Positions 51,601-59,313 of a DNA stretch of 64,000 nt are shown here, piece after piece. Each line of letters begins with the position of its first letter. Within the stretch, counting starts at the first letter, position 1. The notes below the pieces were generated by a model. That model was not told the origin of the DNA. It ran no database searches and saw only the letters and a program-made list of their open reading frames with translations. Made by a program: the position numbers and the translations under genes. Where the stretch lies: NCBI GenBank assembly GCA_963724705.1, contig CAVRVS010000001.1, positions 1 through 64,000 of the forward strand. The letters run 5' to 3'. This DNA is from DASQPR01 sp963724705 (GTDB taxonomy: Bacteria > Actinomycetota > Actinomycetes > Mycobacteriales > Micromonosporaceae).

Positions 51601-52535
51601 GCCTGCTGGCCGATCGTGAGCAACGTCGACAATGTCCGTACCGGCCCGACCAACTGTGCCAGGTAGGTCGAGAACGCGAGGAACGTACCCAGGGTGATGG
51701 TGCCCTCGACCGCCAGGTAACCACCGAGTGCGAGCACGCCGACCTGGCCGAGCGCCGGAATCGCCTGCAGCGCCGGGTTGTAGACCGCGGTGAGCTTGGC
51801 CGCACGCACGCGCGAACCGAACAGGCGGCGCGCGACCGCGTTGAGCTTGCCGAGTTCCTGCGCCTCCTGGCCGAAGCCCTTCACCACGCGCACGCCGGTC
51901 ACGGCGTCGTCGACGACGGCGGCTACCGCGGCCGATTGCTGCTGGGCTTCCCAGGTCGCCGGAAACAGCCGCTTTCGCGCGAGGATCGAGATCCACAACA
52001 GGCCCGGGCCGACTGCCAGCGCGACGACCGTGAGCAGCGGCGACAGCACTGCCATCACGACCAGCGACAGGACGAACAGCAGCAGGTTGCCGACCATGAT
52101 CGGCATCATCCCCAGCAGGCCCTGGACCATGGTGATGTCGCTCGTCGCGCGCCCGATGATCTGGCCGGTCTGCAGCTGGTCCTGGCGCGCGCCATCCAGC
52201 CGGGACAGGGCGCCGAACATCTCCTGGCGCAGATCGTGCTGCACATCGAGGGCGAGCTTGCCGCCCATGTAGCGGCGCATGAACGTCAACCCGTAGGACA
52301 CCAGCGCGGCGACGATCAGGGTCGCCGCCAGCGGCGCGAGCGCGCGCTGATGCGAGAGGATCGAGTCGTCGATGATCGTCCGCTGTACGAGCGGCACGAG
52401 CGCGGTGATCGTCATGCCGGCCACCGACGCACCGAACGCCAGAATGACCAGCTTGCGGTAGTGCAAGCAGGCGGCGACGATGCGGCGCAGCCAGCTGCGG
52501 TTCTCCGCGTCCGGGGTCGGCCGGGCGGGTGTCAT
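48687..52535 (-). CDS. Fused ABC exporter with two TMD-NBD halves
   Basis: 1282 residues, two complete type IV half-exporters in one chain, joined by a Gly/Ala-rich linker at about 600-690. NBD1: Walker A GTSGSGKST (about 380), LSGGQ (about 482), Walker B LVLDDATS (Asp where the catalytic Glu belongs) and VMEDSFLF in place of a Q-loop VPQ. NBD2: GQTGAGKST (about 1070), MSAGQ, Walker B LIMDEATA (Glu present) and VPQEAYLF. One degenerate and one canonical ATP site are expected, as in heterodimeric exporters. Likely a lipid or drug exporter. ATG at 52535 with GGAGG; overlaps the MarR stop. Confidence 0.92.
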   Translation of the reverse strand: MTPARPTPDAENRSWLRRIVAACLHYRKLVILAFGASVAGMTITALVPLVQRTIIDDSILSHQRALAPLAATLIVAALVSYGLTFMRRYMGGKLALDVQHDLRQEMFGALSRLDGARQDQLQTGQIIGRATSDITMVQGLLGMMPIMVGNLLLFVLSLVVMAVLSPLLTVVALAVGPGLLWISILARKRLFPATWEAQQQSAAVAAVVDDAVTGVRVVKGFGQEAQELGKLNAVARRLFGSRVRAAKLTAVYNPALQAIPALGQVGVLALGGYLAVEGTITLGTFLAFSTYLAQLVGPVRTLSTLLTIGQQARASVIRVFEVIDSKPVVTEKPDAIALDHAATPDVELDDVTFGYVASQPVLRGLTLHVRPGETVALVGTSGSGKSTISMLLPRFYDVQDGSVRIGGHDVRDLTMDSLRASIGLVMEDSFLFSESVKANIAYGRPDATDEQVIAAAKQAEAHEFIMELPNGYETVIGEQGLTLSGGQRQRVSLARALITDPRVLVLDDATSAIDARVEAEIHATLHRVMATRTTLLIAHRRSTLELAERVAVLDGGRLVDVGTAAELEARCPLYRLLLAGPGDDAEGIDAGEVEVDAPVVDAQVDGVTPALWDESKLPSDDLIGADGLPLASASAAGLGGGGRVGGAGAGGRRVSAAGGPMTTALASMPATPELLAAVAKLPPITDVPDVDERAAAAPDPHFTLKKLLRPLVRPLLFAFALVALDALATLAIPLLIRTGVNDGVSQHAVHVIWIVSLIALVIVFVDWAINWQQTRVTMRTGERFLYTLRVKTFAHLQRLGLDYYEKEMSGRIMTRMTTDVDAFSTFLQTGLTTTAVSLLTFVGILIALLYLNLQLGLVIVAVLPIMIVATLIFRNKSSKAYTEAREKVSIVNADLQENVAGMRVAQAYRREQHNAARFAGRSDAYRVSRMRAQRYIATYFPFVQLLSDVASAVVLIVGASLVNNNALTAGALIAYLLYIDMFFAPIQQLSQVFDGYQQAMVGLARIRDLLRTPTSTPQAARPVVVPDGSHLRGDIVFDDVHFRYGPDIDEALRGVTLRVPAGETLALVGQTGAGKSTIVKLVSRFYDVTGGAVRVDDVDVRAYDTASYRHRMGVVPQEAYLFPGTVRDTIAYGRPDATNAEVEAAARAVGAHEMIAHLDGGYYHEITGRGRNMSAGQRQLLALARAQLVDPDILIMDEATAALDLASEAAVVRASDELAGRRTTLVVAHRLTTAARADRIAVLDGGRVVEVGTHAELLAAGGLYASQWAVFSGEPMSEAVNA

Positions 52536-53005
52536 ACGCTGGCCTCCGTGGATACAGCGGCCTCGGTGGCCTGTGGAACGGGTACGGCGATCTTGTGGCG
52601 GAGCCGCTCGTCAAGCACCTCACCGATGGCGATCAGATCGGCCACGAGCCGGTCGCCGGCGATCTCGTCGAAGAGCGGGCCGAGCTTCGCGACATACGCT
52701 TGATCGGCCCGCCGGAGGGCGGCTCGACCGGCGTCGGTGACCTGGAGCTGGACGACCCGGCGGTCGCCCGGCTCACTCTCCCGGACCGCGTAGCCAGCGG
52801 CCACCAGCCCGTCCGCGATCGCGGTGAGCGTCGGACGGCGTACGGCCAGGCGTTCAGCGAGCATGGCCGACCGGATGCCACCGTGGCTCAACGCCATCAG
52901 CACCCGGTATTGAGGGATCGTGAGGCCGGAGTCGACCGTTTCGAGCAAGCGGTTCAGCCTGGTCAGCACGCGTACGGCGTCGATCCGGTCCGGCGTGTCA
53001 GTCAC
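52532..53005 (-). CDS. MarR-family transcriptional regulator of the ABC exporter operon
   Basis: 157 residues. Winged helix: LTIPQYRVLMALSHGGIRSAMLAERLAVRRPTLTAIADGLVAAGYAVRESEPGDRRVVQLQVTDAGRAAL (wing EPGDRR). GTG at 53005 is preceded by TAGAGT at 8 nt and lacks a ribosome site. Stop overlaps the exporter start (ATGA). The palindrome at 53014-53030 covers its -10, so it is probably autoregulated. Confidence 0.9.
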   Translation of the reverse strand: MTDTPDRIDAVRVLTRLNRLLETVDSGLTIPQYRVLMALSHGGIRSAMLAERLAVRRPTLTAIADGLVAAGYAVRESEPGDRRVVQLQVTDAGRAALRRADQAYVAKLGPLFDEIAGDRLVADLIAIGEVLDERLRHKIAVPVPQATEAAVSTEASV

Positions 53006-53013
53006 AGTTCCAT

Positions 53014-53030
53014 ACTCTAATACTTAGAGT
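53014..53030. promoter_or_regulatory. Operator of the MarR/ABC operon
   Basis: Perfect palindrome ACTCTAA-TAC-TTAGAGT. On the minus strand its lower half is the -10 hexamer TAGAGT, so a bound protein would block transcription of MarR and the exporter. MarR binding is inferred. Confidence 0.7.
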
Positions 53031-53101
53031 GCCTAACCTTCCAACCTGGTTTGCCGTCGGCGGCCGTGGGGTATTCCAGCGCGACTGGAAAGGGAGTGGA
53101 C

Positions 53102-53272
53102 ATGGGCATCCTGTTGCTTGTTCTGCTGTTGGCGCTGATCCTGGGCGGCCTGGGATTCGCAGTGCACGTCCTATGGTGGATTGCGCTCATCGTGTTGATC
53201 GTCTGGATCGTGGGCTTCTTCGCCCGTGGTACGGCCACCGGTGGCGGACGCTCCCGCTGGTACCGCTGGTAA
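53102..53272 (+). CDS. Small hydrophobic membrane protein
   Basis: 56 residues, mostly two hydrophobic helices (ILLLVLLLALILGGLGFAVHV and WWIALIVLIVWIVGFFARG), then a polar GTATGGGRSRWYRW tail. ATG at 53102 with AAAGGGAG upstream. Resembles the short lmo0937-type or generic hydrophobic stress proteins of Actinobacteria; role unknown. Confidence 0.65.
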   Translation: MGILLLVLLLALILGGLGFAVHVLWWIALIVLIVWIVGFFARGTATGGGRSRWYRW

Positions 53273-53344
53273 GTAACCCCCGAGGGCGCCCCGCGGCGCG
53301 GGTGAACCGGCGGGTCAGCCGGAGCGCCGAACCTCGATGAATGC

Positions 53345-53372
53345 GGGCCGGTCACGTCTACGTGGCCGGCCC
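53345..53372 (+). terminator. Hairpin after the small membrane protein
   Basis: GGGCCGGTCACG (53345-53356) pairs with CGTGGCCGGCCC (53361-53372) with one G-T pair and a TCTA loop. A direct repeat, TCCTGTGGCCGGCCG-like, follows twice up to about 53418. Confidence 0.55.
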
Positions 53373-53451
53373 CCATCGTGCCCTGTGGCCGGCCGCGTCG
53401 TGTCCTGTGGCCGGCCGTATCGAGACCGCCGGGGCGTGGGAGGCTGATCGC

Positions 53452-53877
53452 GTGACCGGACCTCTGCCGATTCGAGGCAGCATCGCGATCCCGCGCGGTG
53501 AGCTGCGATGGCGGTTCTCCCGATCCAGCGGCCCGGGCGGCCAGGGCGTCAACACCGCCGACTCCCGGGTCGAGCTTCTCTGGGATCTCAGCACCTCGGA
53601 CGCGTTGCCGCCCCCGTTGAAGAACCGCGCCATCGAGCGCCTGCGCAGCCGGCTGGTCGACGGCGTGGTGTCGGTCGTGGTAAGCGAGGAACGCGCCCAA
53701 CTTCGCAACCGCGCGATCGCCGAGGCCCGCCTGGCGAAACTCGTCGCGGACGCGATCGCGCCGCCGCCGGCGCGGCGGCACCCGACACGCCCGACGAAAG
53801 GCTCGGTCGAGCGGCGCCTCAACAGCAAACGCCGGAACAGCCAGATCAAACAGGCCCGCCGCCGCCCGATCGACTAG
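53452..53877 (+). CDS. arfB: Alternative ribosome-rescue hydrolase ArfB (YaeJ-like)
   Basis: 141 residues. The release-factor GGQ lies in RSSGPGGQGVNTADSRVEL (about 26-40), and the basic C-terminal tail (KGSVERRLNSKRRNSQIKQARRRP) inserts into the empty mRNA channel in known ArfB. Expected to free peptides from stalled ribosomes. GTG at 53452 after GGGAGG. The length fits ArfB, not RF1/RF2. Confidence 0.9.
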   Translation: MTGPLPIRGSIAIPRGELRWRFSRSSGPGGQGVNTADSRVELLWDLSTSDALPPPLKNRAIERLRSRLVDGVVSVVVSEERAQLRNRAIAEARLAKLVADAIAPPPARRHPTRPTKGSVERRLNSKRRNSQIKQARRRPID

Positions 53878-53948
53878 AAGCCAAGTCACACCGCTTGGTC
53901 ACGCCGCGTGCTCATGCTGCCTGCTCCGGCCGTGACGACGCCGGGCGC

Positions 53949-54749
53949 TCAGTAGCGATCCAGCGCGAACGCGCTGACACCGCTTGTGTTGTCGACGTCG
54001 ATGCGCTGCGTCGCCCCGGCCCACCCGTCCGGAGTGAAGACGGTTCCGCCGGCGATACCAGTGTGCGCTTCGCCGTCGATCGTCGCGCTGCCGCCGCCGC
54101 CGGCGAGCGAGACACGGGCCGGCACACCGGCCGGCGCGTGCACAGTGAACTCGCTGGACCCGCCGCTCATGCGTACCGCCAGCGTGCCAGGCTCGGTCGG
54201 CAACGTGACGTCGATGCGCGACACGCCGGCGCCGAAGTCGAGCCCGGCCAGACCGCCGTCGCGCATGTCCACGGTCGCCGCCGTGGCACCGCCGTCAAGA
54301 TGGATCGTCCAGGCGACGGCGGAGCTCAGTGTCACGTCCACGGTGGATGGCCCATTCATTCCCGTCGACACGAGCTGCGCCACGACATGGTCGCCGGACA
54401 CGACGGCCGCCGGCGCCAGCCCGCCGCCGGGCGGCGTGGCGATGCGGTACAGCGAACCGCCGACGTCGCCACTGTGGATCGTCAACGAGGTCGCGCCGCT
54501 GGCCAACTCGAAGTCGGCGGAGCGCAGTCCATCCCGGTCCGCGCTCGCGACGTGGGCGCCGGTCGCGACATCCGCCGGGCCGAGACCGCCGAACGGTCGG
54601 TCGAATGGCGACCCGTCGTCGCACGCGGCGAGGGCGGCCGCCAGCACGACTGCGCCGACCAGGCTGGCCGAGCGCAGCGTATGGGGGCCGAGGCTCACAG
54701 GTGCGGGTGCCCCAGACAAGCCGCGGCGAAACCAGGCCACCGCGGTCAC
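53949..54749 (-). CDS. Lipoprotein with a DUF4097-like beta-repeat domain
   Basis: 266 residues. Signal with lipobox LAAALAAC (Cys near residue 37, followed by DDGSPFDRP). The mature part is a run of short beta-rich units (ASGATSLTIHSGDVGG, STVDVTLSSAVAWTIHLDGGAT, GVSRIDVTLPTEPGTLAVRMSGGSSEFTVHAPAGVPARV), which looks like the head of a right-handed beta-helix or DUF4097 fold. GTG at 54749 overlaps the PH-domain gene stop. Shares a three-gene operon with the PH proteins; function unknown. Confidence 0.75.
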   Translation of the reverse strand: MTAVAWFRRGLSGAPAPVSLGPHTLRSASLVGAVVLAAALAACDDGSPFDRPFGGLGPADVATGAHVASADRDGLRSADFELASGATSLTIHSGDVGGSLYRIATPPGGGLAPAAVVSGDHVVAQLVSTGMNGPSTVDVTLSSAVAWTIHLDGGATAATVDMRDGGLAGLDFGAGVSRIDVTLPTEPGTLAVRMSGGSSEFTVHAPAGVPARVSLAGGGGSATIDGEAHTGIAGGTVFTPDGWAGATQRIDVDNTSGVSAFALDRY

Positions 54750-56614
54750 GTTCGCGGCATCGGCTCGACCGTTGCGGCGTCGGCCGATGCGCTCGATGTG
54801 CCCGGTCCGCTCGATGCGCCCACTCCGCTCGACGCACTCGGTCCGCTCGACCCGATCGGCGTCGGAAAGCCGCTGGACTCGCGAGGCCGCGATGGCGTCG
54901 CCGTCGCGCCCGACTCTGCGGCGGACCGATCGGCCGGCGTCGTCAGAAACGGCGATAGGAGACCGGGCGTGGCCGCGTCGGCCAGCGCGATCGCGTCGGC
55001 CTGCGCCAGATCGAGCACGTCGTAGTGCTGCCGACCGGCCGCGGTCGTCGCGACCAACGTCACGAGCCCGGCGCGTCGCTGGAAGAATGACATCCGTTCG
55101 TTCCAGCCGATGATGCCGGCGGTTGCGAGCATGTAGCGCCGGCGAACCAGCGATCCCTGCCGGGTCACCAGGAAACCGTCGCTGAGCGCATGGCCGAGGT
55201 TGCGGTAGCGGTCGAGCGCGACCGGCAGCGACAGGGCAAGGATCACCACGCCAGCGATGGGGAACCCGATCGGCCAGTTCGCGAACCACCACAGGACACC
55301 GAGCACGACGGTCAATGCCCCGGTGACAAGGATTGCTCGGGTGATACGTCGCCGGCGGGCCCGCGGGCCGTGCCGCGTGAGCTCGACACTCGGCGGCGCG
55401 CTGGTCTCGATCACGTCGGCGACCACGCGATCGACCTCCGTGGCCGGCGCGGCCGGCACCAGCACCGAGCCCCCGCGTTCGGCGCCACGGCCGACCCGCA
55501 GGCCCGTGGTGATGGCGAGGGCGCGCGCGCCGCGAACGCGGCGGAGCAGGATCGGTTCACTGATCTCGGCACCGCGAAGGCGGCGTGCCTCGATCGTGGT
55601 CGCCCGGGTCGTCAACAGCCCTCGCGTCACGTGGAAGGTCGCACCGTCGCGGGTGAGCCGGAAGTTCCAGAACGCAAGAACGTAGCCGCCGGCGGACAGC
55701 AGGGCCACGATCACGATCACGATGAGCAGCACGACCAGGACGGCGAAGACGAGCGGCAACTTGGCCAGGTCGTCGCTGGCCGTCCGTACGGCACCGACGT
55801 TGGCCGGGTTCACGTGCGCCTGATTGACGACGTTGGCAAGGAAGCCGGCGAACACGCCGATCGTGACAAGTCCGGACAGCGTGAACGGCGCATAGCGTAC
55901 CCACGCGGGATCGAGCCGGGCGATGAGCCGACCCTGCGGCACCGCGGGCCGACCGTCGACCGAACCGTCGGTCGTCCCGTCACGGCCGGTTCGCGGCGGC
56001 GCGGCGCGGCGGCCCTCGTGGAGTAGTTCGTTGCGCAGGCGTACGGCCGCCTCGGTGGTGAGCGCGTCGAGCCGAAGGCCGTCCTCTTTCTTCCGGTCGG
56101 TCTGACCGGTGCCGATCGTGATCCGGGCGAGCCCGAGGACGCGGTGCATCAGGTGGCTGGTGACATCCACGGTCCGGACCCGGTCTCGCGGCACGGACAG
56201 CGTGCTGCGGCCGAGCAGACCACGCCGCACTTGGATCTGCGTCGGCGTCACGCGATAGGTCGTGGTGAACCACCGGATCAAGCCGAGCGCGATGACGATC
56301 ACGACCGCCGCGTACGGCCACAGATTGCGGTCGCCGCGCCCGAACACGATCAGCACGACCAGCGGGATGATCGCACGCCGCAACTCCTGGACGGGATGTA
56401 CGAGCAGCATGCGTGCGGACAGGCGGCGCCAGCCCTCGTCGGCCCGATCGGACAGCGTCGTGAGCGCGCTCGCGTCGATGGTGGCCGGCGGAGCGGCCAG
56501 GGAGTCCGGCTCATTGGCGGATACGAACGGCGCGTCCGACCCGCCGGCGGGTACGGCCGGAGCCTCGTTGGCTAGGGCCGCCTCGTCGGAGCGCACCGGA
56601 TCGGCGTTCGTCAC
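54746..56614 (-). CDS. Membrane protein with bacterial PH (YdbT-like) domains
   Basis: 622 residues. A disordered start (1-55), then alternating helix pairs and bPH2 domains: IQVRRGLLGRSTLSVPRDRVRTVDVTSHLMHRVLGLARITIGTG, FHVTRGLLTTRATTIEARRLRGAEISEP and FLVTRQGSLVRRRYMLATAGIIGWNERMS, three such repeats as in YdbT. A Ser/Pro/Gly tail of 60 residues closes it. Role unknown, presumed membrane-associated. GTG at 56614 overlaps the upstream PH gene (GTGA) and its stop overlaps the lipoprotein start. Confidence 0.82.
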   Translation of the reverse strand: MTNADPVRSDEAALANEAPAVPAGGSDAPFVSANEPDSLAAPPATIDASALTTLSDRADEGWRRLSARMLLVHPVQELRRAIIPLVVLIVFGRGDRNLWPYAAVVIVIALGLIRWFTTTYRVTPTQIQVRRGLLGRSTLSVPRDRVRTVDVTSHLMHRVLGLARITIGTGQTDRKKEDGLRLDALTTEAAVRLRNELLHEGRRAAPPRTGRDGTTDGSVDGRPAVPQGRLIARLDPAWVRYAPFTLSGLVTIGVFAGFLANVVNQAHVNPANVGAVRTASDDLAKLPLVFAVLVVLLIVIVIVALLSAGGYVLAFWNFRLTRDGATFHVTRGLLTTRATTIEARRLRGAEISEPILLRRVRGARALAITTGLRVGRGAERGGSVLVPAAPATEVDRVVADVIETSAPPSVELTRHGPRARRRRITRAILVTGALTVVLGVLWWFANWPIGFPIAGVVILALSLPVALDRYRNLGHALSDGFLVTRQGSLVRRRYMLATAGIIGWNERMSFFQRRAGLVTLVATTAAGRQHYDVLDLAQADAIALADAATPGLLSPFLTTPADRSAAESGATATPSRPRESSGFPTPIGSSGPSASSGVGASSGPGTSSASADAATVEPMPRT

Positions 56615-57111
56615 GTCGCGTCTCCCTCCGACGCCTGCGTGATCGTCGTCAATTCGTCCACCAGCCGCTGCGCGACATCCAGGTCGAGAGCGTGAATCCG
56701 GATCGGTCCGGCCGCCGACGCCGTTGTGACCGTCACGTTCGCGAGCCGGAAGATCCGTTCGAACGGGCCACGGTGCATGTCGACCGTCTGGATGCGTGAT
56801 ATCGGCGCGACGCGGCGTTCCTGGGTGAACCAGCCCGTTTGCGTGTAGACGGCCTGGTCGGTGGTCTCCCACCGGTGCACGCGGTATCGCCACTGCGGCA
56901 TGACCACGAGATGTGCGACCGCCACGAGCGACACAATGACGAGGACGGTGGCGTGAACCGACGCGTGCGAGGCGTCGTTGATCCACCAGACGATCTGGAT
57001 CGCGGTCAGCACAAGCCACGCCGGCAGGGCACGAAGCGTCCAGTAGCCGATCGCGCGGCGAGCCACGAGGTTAGCGGGCGGGCGGAGGGTCGGCTGTTCG
57101 GTGGACTGCAC
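56611..57111 (-). CDS. Small bacterial PH-domain protein (YdbS-like)
   Basis: 166 residues from GTG at 57111 (VQSTEQPTLRPPANLV). Two helices (ALPAWLVLTAIQIVWWI, VLVIVSLVAVAHLVV), then the bPH2 unit YRVHRWETTDQAVYTQTGWFTQERRVAPISRIQTVDMHRGPFERIFRLANVTV. ATG at 57138 would add nine residues. Pairs with YdbT-like protein, as in many Firmicutes and Actinobacteria. First gene of a three-gene run with GTGA overlaps. Confidence 0.83.
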   Translation of the reverse strand: MQSTEQPTLRPPANLVARRAIGYWTLRALPAWLVLTAIQIVWWINDASHASVHATVLVIVSLVAVAHLVVMPQWRYRVHRWETTDQAVYTQTGWFTQERRVAPISRIQTVDMHRGPFERIFRLANVTVTTASAAGPIRIHALDLDVAQRLVDELTTITQASEGDAT

Positions 57112-57184
57112 CGAGAAATCTTGGCACAGGGATGCCATAGATCGTGAATGCCGACCGAACGCCGCGGCACCCTCGTGCTCCGAG

Positions 57185-57988
57185 CTATGCCCTGGGTGGC
57201 CCGGCGATGGCCCGCCGATGCATGCTCGGCAGCGACATCGCATCCGGCGCCGGACTGTCGATATACCAGGTCGCACCGGCCGCGGCATAGGCGGCGACGT
57301 CCTCGTCGTCGTTCGCGTAGACGACGAGGTCGAAGCTCGGTCGCGACGGCAGGTCGAGGCGCGCGGCCATCGCGGCGACGTCGGCCGCGGTCGTCGGGCT
57401 CAGGTCGTGCTTGATCGGCGCATACCCGTCCCACCGCAGCGCCCGATCGATCGACGCCGAGCGCGGCCACTGGCCCCCGACCCAGATCGGGATGCGCGGA
57501 CGCTGTATCGGCGTCGGCCGAAATCGCGCGTCACGGACTTGGTAGTAGCGGCCTTCGACGGTCGTCGGCTCACCCGACCACAGGCCGTCCAGAATGGTCA
57601 GCGACTCGTCGAGCATCGCCGCTCGGATCTTCCCGTCGTCGATGTCGCCGAGATGCGAGAACTCCACCGGAAAATCGCCGGCGCCCACTCCGAGGACCAG
57701 CCGGCCACCGCTCAGCCGGTCGAGGGTAACCGCCTCACGGGCCACTTTCGCCGGGCGGCGGCGCGGGAGCGGCGTGACGAGCGGCCCGAGTCGGATGCGC
57801 TCGGTGGCCAGTGCGATGGCCGTCAACGCGATCCAGGCGTCAACCAGGTCGTCCGCCCACGGCCAGCGGATGTGATCCCACACGAAGAAGCCGTCCCAGC
57901 CGCCGGACTCGGCGGCCGCGGCCAGATCGGCCAGGGCACGGACGTCGGCGAAGTCACCGAATGTCGGCACACTCATCCCCATGCGCAT
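57185..57988 (-). CDS. Luciferase-like F420- or FMN-dependent oxidoreductase
   Basis: 267 residues, TIM-barrel luciferase-like monooxygenase fold: MSVPTFGDFADVRALADLAAAAESGGWDGFFVWDHI, RIRLGPLVTPLPRRRPAKVAREAVTLDRLSGGRLVLGVGAGD and RPRIPIWVGGQWPR. The pattern fits F420-using members common in Actinobacteria, but FMN is possible. ATG at 57988 is fixed by TACGGT 6 nt upstream (leaderless). Confidence 0.85.
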   Translation of the reverse strand: MRMGMSVPTFGDFADVRALADLAAAAESGGWDGFFVWDHIRWPWADDLVDAWIALTAIALATERIRLGPLVTPLPRRRPAKVAREAVTLDRLSGGRLVLGVGAGDFPVEFSHLGDIDDGKIRAAMLDESLTILDGLWSGEPTTVEGRYYQVRDARFRPTPIQRPRIPIWVGGQWPRSASIDRALRWDGYAPIKHDLSPTTAADVAAMAARLDLPSRPSFDLVVYANDDEDVAAYAAAGATWYIDSPAPDAMSLPSMHRRAIAGPPRA

Positions 57989-57994
57989 CGCGCT

Positions 57995-58000
57995 ACCGTA
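57995..58000 (-). promoter_or_regulatory. -10 hexamer TACGGT of the luciferase-like gene
   Basis: Minus-strand TACGGT, then 6 nt, then ATG at 57988; no ribosome-binding site. The same hexamer is used by the MFS gene at 61290. Confidence 0.5.
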
Positions 58001-58050
58001 GCGATGCGGTGTGACAATCCCATGCGGCGTACGGCCTCGGATTGACAGGC

Positions 58051-58821
58051 ATGCGTACGTTCTGGTTCGGTAGCCCGGTGCGACGCTCCCGCATGGTGAT
58101 TGCCGTCCTGGCTGTATTGTCTGTGGCCGGCGGGGGCTGGCTGGCACACGTATCGGCCGGCGGCCCCGGTAGCGCGAACGCCATCGCGGCTGGCGGCGTG
58201 GGCCGCATCGGCGACGGTTCGGTGCTCGTCGCGGCGCAGCCGGCGCCGTCCACGCTGCCGGGTGCGGGCGCCCCGACCGCATCGGGCCCGGCGACGCCGT
58301 CCGCATCATCCCCGTCGACGGCGTCGACCAAGCCGAAACCGACCACGACGTCACCGAAGCCGAAGCCGTCGCCGACCAGGACAACGCCGCCAGCGAGCGG
58401 CTCGGTCGTCGACCAGTTGCTGGCGCAGATCAACGACCTGCGGGCGCAGCACGAGTTGCCGGCGTACACCCTGCTCAGCGGTTTGAACCGGAGCGCCCAC
58501 AAGCACAACCTCGTCATGGAGGGCTCGTGCGGCATGTCGCATCAGTGTCCCGGCGAGGCATCCCTTGGTAACCGCATTTCGGCCGAGGGCGTGCACTGGA
58601 CATCGTGCGGCGAGAACATCGGCTGGAGCGGGCCGCACCCGAACACCACGTCGGCCATCGTGAGCGCTGCCGAGGGCCTGACGACGTCGATGTACAACGA
58701 GACGCCGCCGGACGACGGCCACCGTCTCAACCTGCTGAGCAGTTCGTTTCACCACATCGGCATCGACGCTATTCGCGACTCGTCGGGCAAGGTTTGGCTG
58801 ACACAGGACTTCAGCAGCTGA
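58051..58821 (+). CDS. Secreted CAP-domain (SCP/PR1) protein
   Basis: 256 residues. Signal or anchor helix (MVIAVLAVLSVAGGGWLAHV, about 16-35), Pro/Thr/Lys/Ser-rich linker (about 75-120, with repeated KPKPTTTSPKPKPSPT), then the CAP domain: LLAQINDLRAQHELPAYTLLSGLNRSAHKHNLVM, GNRISAEGVHWTSCGENIGWSG and FHHIGIDAIR. Residues for metal or sterol binding (His, Glu) are in HxxCGENIG and FHHIG. Role outside the cell unknown. ATG at 58051; a TTG at 58042 is the alternative. Confidence 0.85.
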   Translation: MRTFWFGSPVRRSRMVIAVLAVLSVAGGGWLAHVSAGGPGSANAIAAGGVGRIGDGSVLVAAQPAPSTLPGAGAPTASGPATPSASSPSTASTKPKPTTTSPKPKPSPTRTTPPASGSVVDQLLAQINDLRAQHELPAYTLLSGLNRSAHKHNLVMEGSCGMSHQCPGEASLGNRISAEGVHWTSCGENIGWSGPHPNTTSAIVSAAEGLTTSMYNETPPDDGHRLNLLSSSFHHIGIDAIRDSSGKVWLTQDFSS

Positions 58822-58836
58822 CCCCCCGCCGACCGA

Positions 58837-58891
58837 AGGTCCAGGCGCTTATGAAAGACAGCGCGCAGACCGCAGGTCCATCGCTTATGAA
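58837..58891. repeat. Pair of imperfect direct repeats between convergent genes
   Basis: AGGTCCA-GG-CGCTTATGAA at 58837-58855 and AGGTCCA-T-CGCTTATGAA at 58874-58891, 37 bp apart. The second copy covers the stop codon of the SRPBCC gene. Could be attachment-like duplication or a small insertion scar. Confidence 0.5.
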
Positions 58892-59313
58892 GTTTGAGCC
58901 AGCCAGCCCGGCAGGCGGTCGAGGCAGTCGTTCCAACCCTGTGCGTGCTTGTCGCGTTCGTCGTCGCTCTCGAGTCGTTCATGCCGCAGTTCGAGTTCGG
59001 TGTTGTCGCCTCGGGCCGTCAGCTCGATCGTCACGACGCTCTCGGCCGCATCGTCGCCCATTCCGTCGCCGTCCCACCGCCAGGTCATGACCAGGCGGGT
59101 AGGTGGCGAGACCTCCCGATAGACCCCAGTCGCCGCGAACCCGGCCGACGTCGCGTCGATCCGGAAGAGGCCACCGGGCCGCACGTCCGCTGTCACCTTC
59201 GGGCCCAGGCTCAGCGGCCAGAACCATGCCATCAACGCCTCGGGATCGGTGAACGCGGACCAAACCTCCTCGACCGGAGCGGACAGCGTCCGGGTGATGT
59301 GTACGGTGCTCAT
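58885..59313 (-). CDS. SRPBCC/AHSA1-type protein
   Basis: 142 residues of the START-like fold: ITRTLSAPVEEVWSAFTDPEALMAWFWPL, GGLFRIDATSAGFAATGVYREVSPPTRLVMTW and ELRHERLESDDERDKHAQGWNDCLDRL. Paired ArsR-SRPBCC genes are common; the SRPBCC protein may bind a hydrophobic ligand that also controls the repressor. ATG at 59313 overlaps the ArsR stop. Confidence 0.85.
   Translation of the reverse strand: MSTVHITRTLSAPVEEVWSAFTDPEALMAWFWPLSLGPKVTADVRPGGLFRIDATSAGFAATGVYREVSPPTRLVMTWRWDGDGMGDDAAESVVTIELTARGDNTELELRHERLESDDERDKHAQGWNDCLDRLPGWLAQTS

Noticed and set aside
50919..52703. 594-codon plus-strand frame over the ABC exporter
   Set aside because: Shadow of NBD1/TMD1, rich in Arg and His, no motif.
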